In this document: positions 51,890 to 62,014 of the stretch, in pieces
Layout of the letters: each line of letters begins with the position of its first letter
How positions within the stretch are numbered: position 1 is the stretch's first letter
The notes under the pieces: generated by a model
Told to the model about the DNA's origin: nothing
Databases searched by the model: none
Seen by the model: the letters and a program-made list of their open reading frames with translations, nothing else
Origin: Isoetes taiwanensis
Taxonomy: Eukaryota; Streptophyta; Lycopodiopsida; Isoetales; Isoetaceae
Reading direction: 5' to 3'
Assembly: GCA_021234155.1 (NCBI GenBank)
Contig: JAJEKV010000002.1
Coordinates: forward strand, 36,557,107-36,621,106
DNA: 64,000 bases
Translations under genes and position numbers: made by a program

Positions 51890-54720
51890 CCCAAGAAGTG
51901 CAAAGAGTTAAATGAATTTGAAGACGTCTTTGTACCAGAATTAACAGAGTTGCCACCTTTTAGGTCGGTTAAATGAAATTGAGTTGGAACCAGGAGCTAC
52001 ACCAATTTCTCGGCCACCTTATTGATTCCATGCTCTTGAAATGGCCGAACTCAAGAAGAGTTGACAAAGTTATCAGACTAGGGATTTATTCGGCCCACCT
52101 CTCCTCTTGGGGCACCAGTACTGTTTGTCAAAAAAAAGATGAGACTTTATGACTTTGCATTGATTACGGAATGTTTGAGTAGAATTACCATCAAGAACAG
52201 ATATGCCCTACCAAGGATTGATGAGTTATTTGACTAGATTGGACATGCTAATTACTTTATCAAGATTGACTTGAGATCGGGATACCATCAAATTCGAATA
52301 AAAGGATCTGATATATATAAAACGGCATTTCAGACGCGATATAGTCATTACGAATTTGTGGTCGTGCCTTTTGGATTAATCAATGCTCCTGCCACTTTCA
52401 TGAGACTTATGAATGACACATTCAAGACACAACTTGATCAGTACGTTTTGATCTTGATGATATTTTGATTTACTCAAAGATCTTAGAGGAGCACGTACAA
52501 CACTTAAGGGAAGTATTGTCTCTCTTAAGGAGCGCAAAGTTATATGGGAAAAGGTCTAAGTGTTCCTTTGCCCGTGGACGATAAAAGTACCTTCCTTCCT
52601 TCTTTCCTTCCAACATCATATGGCTTACCTAAGATATGTTATCTCAGAAAAGGGAATTTAACCTGATCCAAGCAAAGTGGATGATGTTAAGTCTTGGCCG
52701 CGACCCGGCAATGTACAAGAAGTAAGAGCTTTCCTTGGTCTTGCTGGAAAATTCAGGAAGTTCATCGGAGGGTTTGCAAAGAAAGCCACATGTTTTACAT
52801 CTTTGTTGCATAAAGAGTAAGACTTCCTCTGGAATGACAAGTGCGATGCAAGTTTTGAAGTTCTCAAGGAAGCATTGACCTCTGCTCTTGTATTGAAGGT
52901 ACCGGATATGGATGAACTGTTTCGAGTTGTAACTGATGCATCCAGCATTGGACTTGGTGGAGTTTTGATGCAGAATGGAAGAATTCGCGCATATGAGTCT
53001 CATAAGCTTACATCAGCTGAGTCTAATTATCTAGCTCATGACCTGGAGATGTTAGCCATAGTGCATGCTCTAAGAGGTTGGCGACATTGTCTTTTGAAAA
53101 AGCAATTTGTTCTCAAAACAAATCATCGAAGCCTTGAAGACTTTGTGACCCAGCCGAACTTGAATAATTGCCAACATCGTTGGATGGAGTTAATACAAGA
53201 GTATGATATTAAAATTGAATACTCTCCAGATAAAGGCAATGTTGTAGCTGATGCTTTATCTCGAGAGGTCTCTATATGCTACTGTCAGTGTGTTGATGTT
53301 CAGAACATTGTCAGTGTGATTCAGAATCTATGGAATGAGAATTTTAGAACTCTAATGCTAGATCAATACTTGAAGCTAATTTACGATCGTTTGAAGCAAG
53401 GTCAAGGTATTGAGAATTACTCTTTGAAGGAAGAGATCTTGTTTTACAAAGGACGAATTTATGTTCCAGATAACAAGCAGTTACTTCACGAGATAATGCA
53501 TGAGTCGTATGATAGTCCTGTTGCAGGTCATTCTTGAATCAAGATAACCCTTCAAAAAGTTCACCAACATTACTTTTGGCCAAGTATGAGGCGATACATT
53601 CAACATTTTGTCGGCCTTGACAGAAAGTTAAAGCTTCGCGTCTTCGAACATCGGGTCTTTTACATTCTTCGGATATACCTATACGGAAGTGGAAAAGTAT
53701 TGGCATAATTGTTGGTCTTCCTAGAATGCGATCTAGTTACGATGCAATTTATGGGGTGTTTGATAGGTTCGCCAAGCAAGCTCATTTTCTACCTACTAAG
53801 TCTATAGCAACTGCTATGGGCATTGCTCATATTTTTGTTAAGGAGATCTTTAGGTTTCATGTATGCCTATGTCCATTGTGTCAGATAGAGATACCAATTT
53901 TAATGGTCAGTTTTGGCAAGGACTTTTTCAGAACACTCATACTCAGTTTCAGATAAGCACATCATATCATCCTTAGACTAATGGGCAAGTTGAGCGAGTT
54001 AATCAAGTTCTTGAAAACATGTTAAGAATGTATGTAATGGATCACCCTCATATTTGGGATTCTATCTTACCACTTGCAGAATTTGCTTATAACAATATGT
54101 AGGAAGATTCTCTCAAGTTCCAAGCACTTTATGGAGAGAGTCCTGTTAATTGGTGGGATCCTTTGTGTCAAGTTGAAGCTTCAAATCAAATGTTTCAAGG
54201 AGTTGAAGAGCAATTGAAAGTTTTGCGTCATAACTTAAAGATTGCACAGAATAGGCAAAAGCAATACGCAAATCAAAAGAGAGGCATGCATGTGAATTTG
54301 TTATAGGGAGCAAGGTATTTTTGAGGATAAACTCTAAGCAAAGTTCTTTCAAGTTTCCTAAAGCTAAGAAACTAGCTCCACAATTTGCTGGACTATTTGA
54401 AGTTACTAGTCGAGTTGGATCTCAAGCTTATCGATTGAACTTGCCAAATCATTTAAGGGTTCATAACGTATTTCATGTGAGTAATCTTCGCCGTTATATC
54501 TCTGATGACCGATATATTCTACAACTTGATGAACTGGTGGTTCAAGATGCACAATTATTACTGAAACTGCATCAAATCATAGATACTGAAATTTGAGAAA
54601 TCAAGAAATATCGTGTGCATTGGCAAGGATATCCTATTGATGATGCATCGTGGATTGATACCATGGGGTTCAATCGTTTTTATCCTGGCTTCTCTCCACG
54701 AGGACATGGGTATATTTTTA
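51890..54720 (+). pseudogene. pol remnant (RT, RNase H, integrase, chromodomain-like)
   Basis: [15 protein letters not shown] (about 52263) and [13 protein letters not shown] are clear, and the catalytic YxDD box is frameshifted near 52455. RNase H: VVTDASSIGLGGVL, LAIVHALRGWRHCL, YSPDKGNVVADALSRE (about 52925-53270). Integrase: the zinc-binding part and the core (FDRFAKQAHFLPT) survive in pieces from about 53520 to 54200. The C-terminal GPY/F-like strand follows (FAGLFEVTSRVGSQAYRL, NVFHVSNLRRY). Then, after a TGA, comes YRVHWQGYPIDDASW, which fits a chromodomain. A 38-bp foreign insertion lies in the RT at 52573-52610. Confidence 0.8.
52573..52610 (+). mobile_element. 38-bp LINE 3'-tail insertion in the Ty3 RT
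   Basis: The insert carries the LINE-F 3' core (CGTGGACGATAAAA) followed by a CCTTCCTTCCTTCTTTCC-type simple repeat. Removing exactly these 38 bp joins the frame into KCSFA-QHHMAYL, matching the usual Ty3 RT pattern K-C-x-F-x5-YLG. It is therefore an almost entirely 5'-truncated LINE insertion. Any target duplication is at most a base or two. Confidence 0.6.
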
Positions 54721-55450
54721 CTGTGGGAGAAAATGTGACGCACTTAGGGGGTTGAGAGGTAAGTAAATGATTTTTATTTTAGTCTTAAACCTAGATTAGG
54801 AATATTTAATTATGAAACAGAATTGCAATGGCTGGGAAAGAAAGTGAATACGATATCTATACTAAGGTATAGTGGATATCTGAGGAAAGTTAGAGGGAAT
54901 ATCTAAACTATAATAGCAAAGCTATGATTAGAGAGATAATTTGGAATGGAACTTGTAGAAATAGGAAGATATCTCCTATACTTGGGGATTGAATTTTAGA
55001 AAAGGAAAGATAATTCTTATTCTTAGGAACTGGCATAGTATTAAAAGGCCTTTTTGTGTTGGATGAAAGCATTGTTCTTGAGCTTTTGTATGCGCCAGAG
55101 AATTCCTCCAGGAGAAGAGGAGCTAAATTGATGGGTTAACTGGAGCTAAAGCCCATGGGAATCTATGATGGCGTGGAGCCATAGTTTGTTTAGATACTTG
55201 TGTTATTTTATGTCTCATCTACAGATAAAACCCTGTTTGATCAAGCTTACCATGGCTTATCTCTGCAGCCAGCGATTTCCTTTTAAGCTCAAACCTCTGT
55301 CGTATGTCTTAGAAGACGCTCATAACCATCTCTTGTTCTTCTTAGTTTGCCCTCTAAAAGCTTGTAGAGCCAGCATCTATGGCAAAATCAAACCTCTGTT
55401 TCCAGCTAGAATAGGTCTAATCCAGCGTTGATCAAGACTCAAAACAGTTC

Positions 55451-55765
55451 TAAGAGAAGTATTTCCACCCATCCAGTTTGTTATGTCGTCATTCCAGTTG
55501 TTGTGATCATATTTATCATTCTGGGCTGTTTCTGCCCCAATGTTATAAGGAATCTTTTGTCTTTTTAAACCATTAGATGTTGTATGGTCATAAGAGAAGT
55601 ATTTCCACCCATCCAGTTTATTATGTCGTCATTCCAGTTGTTGTGATCATATTTGTCATTCCGGGCTGTTTTTGCACATAACAATCCTCTGATATACCTT
55701 TTTAAGTTTTGCCCGAATGTCATAAAAAATCTTTTGTCTTTTTAAACCATTAGATGTTGTATGGT
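55451..55765 (+). repeat. 140-bp tandem duplication inside the 3' LTR
   Basis: TAAGAGAAGTATTTCCACCC begins at 55451 and 55591. Both copies end at TTAGATGTTGTATGGT. The second copy is a little longer and resembles the 5' LTR more closely. Confidence 0.85.
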
Positions 55766-56039
55766 TGAGTTGGTTGGTATTAAGATGGATGTCTCTAAGA
55801 CCCAAGTTCGATTTCAATCTTGAACCTAAGTGTTATTGAAAATTTCATTTTAACTCAAGTTTAATGTTTCTTTCTAGATTTATCATATATGGTGTTTTTT
55901 TCCTTTTAAGATTATACCTTGTTGAAGTGCTTTTCTGTTTTTTTCCCTTTTAAGTTGTGACTTTTATGCCCATAAGTGGAATAACTATAATAAGATAAGA
56001 ATTAATTGCTTGAATGAACCTGCCCCTTTGTTGATGTCG

Positions 56040-56225
56040 AACATGCATAGCAAGTGATTAGTATGTAGATGTATATCGTGTCGCAAACAATATATGGATA
56101 GACTCGGCTGATTGGGATCCAGGCAGAAGAGCAACATGCATAGCAGGTGATTGGTATGTAGACGTACATCGTGCCGCAAACAATATATGGGTAGACCCGG
56201 TTGGGGGATTGATCATCCCTGGATA
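56040..56225 (+). repeat. 93-bp tandem duplication inside the 3' LTR
   Basis: AACATGCATAGCA begins at 56040 and 56133, each followed by GTGATT-GTATGTAGA and CGCAAACAATATATGG. With the other duplication it accounts for nearly all of the extra length of this LTR. Confidence 0.8.
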
Positions 56226-56680
56226 ATATTAACTGGTGAAATTGTGCTGTGATGATGTGTTTATTTCTTTCCAGATTACTTTGGACCCAGGTGACGATTG
56301 CCCACTTAGTCCATTCCCAAGACTAACTCCTCCTTACTTCTTTTATCTTCTAGATGGAGCAGAACTAGAGAGTGCCACTGACCGACATAGTTAGAATGGA
56401 TCTGGAAGATTTTTAGAGCTTCTTACATGTTGCCTTACAACGATTCACCTATGGTTATGCATGTGATATACATGACATTTTGATTAAATTCGTTAGTGAA
56501 CATTCTTTTAGAGACCATATCAGTTTGACCCCAGGCGATGAGGATTGCGAAATCCTCGATGTTCCAAAATAATATTTTATTATTATTTATTACTCTTATC
56601 TTAATATGAATAATGTTTTCCGGACTTCAAACTTTTTTTTCTTTTATGACTCAAGTGTCAAACGCGCTAGGAGCGCTTCA

Positions 56681-56685
56681 TACTG
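56681..56685 (+). repeat. Ty3 target-site duplication, right (TACTG)
   Basis: Matches 48941-48945 and closes the element. Confidence 0.85.
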
Positions 56686-57525
56686 CCTCTCTAGATTCCT
56701 CATTGAAGTCTTTATATGTCAAATAGACACTTCCACAAGCAAATCAGTGCAAAATTGACTTGATTTACATGTGAATTCATGCAAATTGCAGAAAGTCGAG
56801 TAGATTTACAACTCTCGTGATCATCCATGGATTTCTAGTATACTAATAATGTTACCAATTTTCTACAAAACTATCATGTAGCACCTACGCTCATATTATA
56901 TAAAGTTACTCAATCCTTATGTAACTCCCTAGGTTAATGTGTAACTACCTCCATAACGAATTTTTTCATGGTCCAGCTTCTAACCCATCGTTTGCCCCAT
57001 TCTTGTGACTTGTAGACAAAGCAATGCCCCTGGGAGCACCTGTAACAATGTACCTAAGCTGATTAGTTTCGATGGATCATTCAGCAAATTTCACCTCTCC
57101 TATACACCTTGGCCAGAAATGGTTGTTTGTTGTTTGCTGATATTTAATATCATACCCTTATAATAAGAATCTCATAAAATTTAGTCGATGAAAGCACAAT
57201 AAGCAATCACAATGGATCATCATTTCTTGTTATGTAGACCTTGATGTATTTTCCTGAATTTATAGTGTTATAGAAGATAACTTGGCAAACAATAAGCATG
57301 GATTCCAAGGGGATTCACATTTGTTGGCCATACAGAACATGTGAAACTAACTATTGTGGGGGGAAAGGGGGATTCACCACTATTTGGAGTAAACTATATA
57401 CCCGAGGGTTTAAATTAGCTTCAAAAATCACAATACAAGAGATGTCATTGGCCACCCTATGAATGCAAATGGTATATCTCCTTTGTTTGGGGTCTGGGTT
57501 CGGGAACTCCTGCAAGACAGCCCTC
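56686..57525. other. Spacer between the two Ty3 elements
   Basis: AT-rich, with no supported gene, RNA or repeat. Confidence 0.4.
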
Positions 57526-58074
57526 TGTGAGGACCCTTGGATCTAACAGGAGAATCCGGGAGCTATGTCACGTGGGATTTGCAAAAAGAACAAGGAAAAG
57601 AGAACAGAAACAAAAAGAGATCAATGAGATTAATGGGAACAACTTCCTTGATGTCAATGAAGATACATGAGCTCTCACAATCGAGAGAAAACTGAAATGA
57701 GACAAGACTCAAAACTCATCTAAAAACTCATGTGCTAGCTCTACTCATATATATAGTACAATGGCCTTTGGCCCAATATAGACAGTCTGACTGATTTCGG
57801 TGCCGACTCCTGGAAGAAGGCCTGATTTGCAGGAATGCTGGCGGTGCCTCTTGAAGCGCCTGAAATCACGCTGACGCTGACGCGGGCGGTGACAGGCCGT
57901 CACTTGTCTGAGCGCCGCCTCTTGGTAGCAGACGCAGGCTTTGACTGCGTGGTCTGCTGCTTGGTCTTTTGCTGGGCCTTGGACGACTGACCCGTGCCTG
58001 ACTGTAGATCCTTGGCCTTGACTTGGTCCGTCGTATGCATGAATAGTCCTGTACCAGGAGGCACAGGACTAACA
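57526..58074 (-). repeat. Probable 3' LTR of the second Ty3 element
   Basis: On the minus strand it starts TGTTAGTCCTGTGCC directly after the polypurine tract and contains a TATATATA box (57755-57747). A possible CA end lies at 57527-57526. The right-hand partner LTR is outside the window, so the far end is only an estimate. Confidence 0.45.
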
Positions 58075-61071
58075 CTCCCCCCCACCAAACGACACTCAGT
58101 ATGAAGAAATGGAGGAAGTGTTTCCGAGGGCGGGAATCCAACAGTTTGAAAGTGATCCTCATGGGAATGAGGACGGGCGCCATTATGGTAAGTGCCAATG
58201 AGGTCCTGGCGTGTTTGAAGTGCATCAGGAGTGTTGAGCCCAAGGGCAGGATCTGCATCAATAAGGAATTTAGAGCGCACCATGTCTTCCAGGGCAGCAT
58301 GGGCTTCCGAAGGAACGAACTGGCACTCCATGAGAAGACAGGTCTGAAGACCGAAGGCACTGACGCTGGCATTCGGGTTGCAATAAAAGATGGGACGCTG
58401 CCGATTTAAGGAGCTTACCAGGATATATTTGAGAGCAGCACAGAAGCCAGCTTGACGGTGAACTGAAGGGTCGGGGGAGGTGGCGGCATTCTGCAAGAAG
58501 GTATCAAGGCCATGAAGAGCATCAGCGGGCCGTTGCCAACCACGCTCATTAGCAATATAGATCCAATTTGCAGTGTGTTCCAAGGTTGCACCATCTTCCC
58601 ACTCCGAGCGTCTGACAAAACGGGGATCCCACCGAAGATCCGTCGAGATCTAGGGAGGAGTCCACCCAGCGTGGCCATCCATGACCTTCGTCCAAAAGGG
58701 GAGATGCCAATCAGAGGTGAGGAACCGGGGGCGTGGAGTGACACCCAGTGAAGCATATGGAGAGGGAGCCATGCCCGTGGGCGTGGGCTGCTGAGCCTGC
58801 TCCCTGAATTCACGTACAAGGTCGGGATCAAGAGCTTTGCACTACTGATCCCACTCAGAAGTAGAGAGCTGAGTATAGACAGGAGGACTATCCCATCCCG
58901 TGGGTATTGTCTTGCTATCCAGAAGGGCACGCAATTGATTGTAGCCTGCCAAATGCTGCATATAAACTTGGGCAAACGGAAGATCCTCAGGATGCCCAAG
59001 ATTCTTCCGCACCTGTTCCAGCATTTCGGCTTGCCATAGAGGTAAATGATGAGCAAGCTCGGGCATGTACTCCTGATGAAGAGCGTGAGTCCGATCATGA
59101 TCTGACAGGTAGGGGTTGTTATCCAAGAGCAACCACTGAGCCTGTGAATCACCCTGAAAGTTCTGATGTGGCCCATCACGAAATTTGTCCTGTGTGTCAG
59201 CCAGATAGAAGTCATGAAAGATGTATGCCATCGGCTGAACAATCCGGAAGGTGATTAAATCAGGGTCTTCACAGTGAATGAGGTCGAAGACTAGAAGGGC
59301 ACAGAGTAAACCTTTGTCTTCAACTGAGAGATCTGGCCAAATCCGAAGAAAATCCTCAGTGCGCAGGGGGACATCAACTGGACCATCTGCCGCATACCAC
59401 TTCAGGAGAAATAGGTGGCGGCGGGCAACCACATAATCTAGATAACTGGAAGGAATAGCGAAGTCTACAGACATGTGGAGGGCGATGTTAATGTAGCCCT
59501 CTTGTTTAGTTTGGGCCTCATCAGCAGACTGAACAGCTTGCTGTAGCTGATGTTCGAGGTCACGGATCCGGTTGTCTTTCTCTAGCAGAAGGCGTGACTG
59601 ATCCCGGACCCTTTTATGAGATAGCGGGCCATGTGAAGAGGATTGCCCAGGAGTGTGGAGGCGCAGCGTGGCAATCTCGGTGTCATCAACAATTTTCTGT
59701 TTCTGAGCCTCCGTAAGCTGATCTTGGAGAGGCGTGAGCTAAGAAGACAGTGTGGATAGCTGAGCTTCTAAAGAGGTGATTCGAGTATCACGTTCTGTGA
59801 GGTCCTGAACTTATTGGCGGTAACTCTGAGAAAGTTCAGTATACAAAGTGTTGAGTTTGCCAAGATCTTTTTCCTTGTCGCCCAGGAGAGTATCCTTGGC
59901 CTTGACGTGCTCCAGCAATTCCTGAATTGTGGTTTGCAACTGAGCCTGTTGATCAGCAAGCTGGCTATTTTGATCTTGTGCGGTCTTGAGAGCTTCACGG
60001 GCCTCTAACAGAGCCTCGTGCTTTTCTTGAAGTTTGTCCTCCAGAGTTTGAACTTGTGTGTTGACAGCTTGAAGGTCTCTGTGAACGACATCCGAGGCCT
60101 CCAGGGACAATTGGACACCATTCATGAGAGCGTCCTGTGATTCTTGTAGCTTCAGGGCTGCGGCCTGAACATCCTGCTGGTATTGATACAGAAGCTGGCG
60201 AGGATGTGGAGGTGCAGGGCCTTGTTGCTGCCTTGTCTGAGATGTTTGAGAGACATGACGGGAAGTGGAGGGCATGGTTTCAGTGGAGGAAGAAGAGACG
60301 GTGACATGCGTGGTGTTGTGTTGAACATGACCAGATGAAGAAGGGCGTGAAGTTCCGGCCTGGTGAGTGTGAGGTAGGGAATGAAAGGATTGATGAGTGG
60401 TGGTACGAGATGTGGTCGGGGACCCAGGAGTAGGAAGGTATTTGCAGATGAGGGCTTGAAGATGGCCACCCACGGAGGCTTCAAATACAGAAGAGGGGGC
60501 AGCCCTAATGCGATCCACTTCATGAAGGAGGCGGTAGAACAACATCTGTGGCCAATCAATATGGTGATTGGAGCGGATAGAACGGCTTATTTATATGAGT
60601 GTTTTTGATAGAATACCCAAGCAATTTGCGCCACAAAAACTTGACAAAAGTGTCGTGGCTCTTTGCAATGTTGGTGAGGCGATGCATGTTTGCTTGATAA
60701 GCAGGAGCGCCGAACTCAGTGACATCTATGTCCTGTAAGGCAGCCCAAGATAAAGAAGGTTTTTGCAAAGGAATATGGAATACCTCAGAAATCAGGGGCT
60801 GTGTAAGCAAAATGGTGGTGCCATCGACCACAATAGCATATTCTTCTGGGCTGTTGACGATATGAGCAACGAACTGCTTCAATTGTTCCGGATTTGGGGC
60901 AGGGAGTTCCAGCTGTGAGAATTCGTAAAGCGCCTGGCGTTCCGCCACTTCTCGACTCGGACCAACAAGGGCTTCGCGAAAGGTGGAGGTCGAGAAACTC
61001 ACAGACTCAAAAGCAGCCGGATCCCGTGGAGCAGAAGCTTGAAGTGTAGGAAATTTGGGTGCAGTAGCCAT
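57900..61071 (-). pseudogene. Extra sense ORF between pol and 3' LTR (about 1,057 codons, coiled coil)
   Basis: The ATG at 61071 lies in a perfect plant/vertebrate-like start context (GCCATGGC) after a pyrimidine-rich leader. The N-terminal part reads FREALVGPSREVAERQALYE, then VVDGTTILLTQPLISEVFHI and DTFVKFLWRKLLGYSI, a style seen in the 'putative plant transposon protein' family. A Ser/Thr/Pro-rich linker and a long coiled coil (about 60200-59580; LEDKLQEKHEALLEAREALK) follow. Next is a globular part (SSYLDYVVARRHLFLLKWYA), and the protein ends with a Lys/Arg tail (ATKRRRSDK). One frameshift (about 60565) and four in-frame stops (59813, 59741, 58844 and 58652, right-hand coordinates) break it. 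It is not gag, pol or env that I recognise. Role unknown. Confidence 0.6.
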
Positions 61072-61571
61072 GGCAAAGAGCGTCGGAAAGGAGCAGGAAG
61101 AAGGCGCTGGAGAAGGCGGATTGCGGAGAGCGGAAGACGAAAACGCAGATAGGCGAAAAGGTTTTAGGGCGCACAAGTGTTGGCGAAGGGGCATGATGAG
61201 GATGAACCAGCAACCGTGGATGATGCCAGGTGGCGACAGATGCGAAGGAGGCGATTGAGAGGCAAAATTTTGGCTAAGTCCCCAAACGGTAAAGGGAAAT
61301 GCAGTGAACGGTGACGATGAGACGTGAGGGAATGATCGGATGTGACAGCTGGCAAAAGGACGCACATTAATGTTCGACAGGCGTGAAAAGAAGGAATGTC
61401 ATTTAAGGCTGGCAACTCGAAGTGGGATATCATTAAAACGAAGGTGTCAGAAGGTACCATGGCTAGATATGCGGCGGGAGAAAAGATTCCCCATTTAGAA
61501 ACAGCCTTGCATTGCAACCACGTTGGCGAAATTTCTTATTGGTCCACGTCGACAGGGAGGTCCTCGGTTGG

Positions 61572-61580
61572 CTATATAAG
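61572..61580 (+). promoter_or_regulatory. TATA box for the antisense ORF
   Basis: CTATATAAG, with the ATG 30 bp downstream of its end, so the leader would be only a few bases unless the ATG at 61640 is used. The sense ORF starts in the other direction about 500 bp to the left, making this a bidirectional leader region. Confidence 0.5.
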
Positions 61581-61609
61581 ACGAACAGTGGGTGAAGCTG
61601 AGACACCCG

Positions 61610-61876
61610 ATGGCGCTCAGTATGTCTGCTGCAGGACTTCACGACAAGTGCACCATGTCGTCGAACTGCCTTGAGTGGATAACATGCAAGATGGATTGCT
61701 TGGACCTCTCGCGGTGCCACAATCATGGCATTCCCATGGATGGGTGGTGTGCAGGGATGGCTGAGCATCCCGATCCCCACACCAACGGGATGGAGGTGGT
61801 GATTCACCTGCGCTGGGACCCCGAGCAGAACTGGTACCATATCCTTCGCATCACCTCTGCTCCCAACCCGGAGTAG
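61610..61876 (+). CDS. Antisense 88-aa Cys-rich ORF between pol and the sense ORF
   Basis: On the plus strand, opposite to pol, an ATG at 61610 (another in frame at 61640) opens 88 codons. A consensus TATA box (CTATATAAG) lies 30 bp upstream at 61572-61580. The product is rich in Cys and His (KCTMSSNC, WITCKMDC, RCHNHG, GWCAG) and ends VIHLRWDPEQNWYHILRIT. It has no family I can name. An AATATAAATA-like stretch (about 61998-62007) could serve as a poly(A) signal. Antisense ORFs in this position are known in the Retand/Ogre (Tat) group of plant Ty3 elements. Confidence 0.5.
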   Translation: MALSMSAAGLHDKCTMSSNCLEWITCKMDCLDLSRCHNHGIPMDGWCAGMAEHPDPHTNGMEVVIHLRWDPEQNWYHILRITSAPNPE

Positions 61877-62014
61877 AGGGGGTAAAATTTAGGATTTTGT
61901 AGATAGGGCGCTCAGCCCGTTTTTTCTAAATAGGGCTCTGCCCATAGCGGAAATAGATGGGCTCTGCTCACATTTTGTAAGAATTTCACCTTTATAATAT
62001 AAATATGCCGCCTT

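Larger units (their letters stand above)
48946..56680 (+). mobile_element. Complete but decayed Ty3/gypsy retrotransposon with chromodomain-like end
   Basis: Two long terminal repeats (48946-50655 and 54734-56680), each beginning TGTGACGCAC and ending in CA, enclose a primer site and gag-pol. The flanks are 5-bp target duplications TACTG (48941-48945 and 56681-56685). The internal region (4.1 kb) encodes a zinc knuckle, protease, RT, RNase H, integrase and a C-terminal segment like a chromodomain, all with stops and shifts. LTRs differ visibly from each other, so the insertion is old. Confidence 0.92.
54734..56680 (+). repeat. 3' LTR of the Ty3 element
   Basis: 1,947 bp, TG...CA, preceded by a purine stretch (GTGGGAGAAAA). 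It contains two tandem duplications missing from the 5' LTR: 55451-55590 repeated at 55591-55765, and 56040-56132 repeated at 56133-56225. A-box-like TGGTTGAGTTGG is at 55762-55773, and B-box-like AGTTCGATTTC at 55804-55814. Confidence 0.9.

Noticed and set aside
61396-61674. Plus-strand 92-codon frame overlapping the antisense-ORF leader
   Set aside because: It spans the TATA box at 61572, so it could not be made from that promoter, and it has no domain or better promoter of its own.
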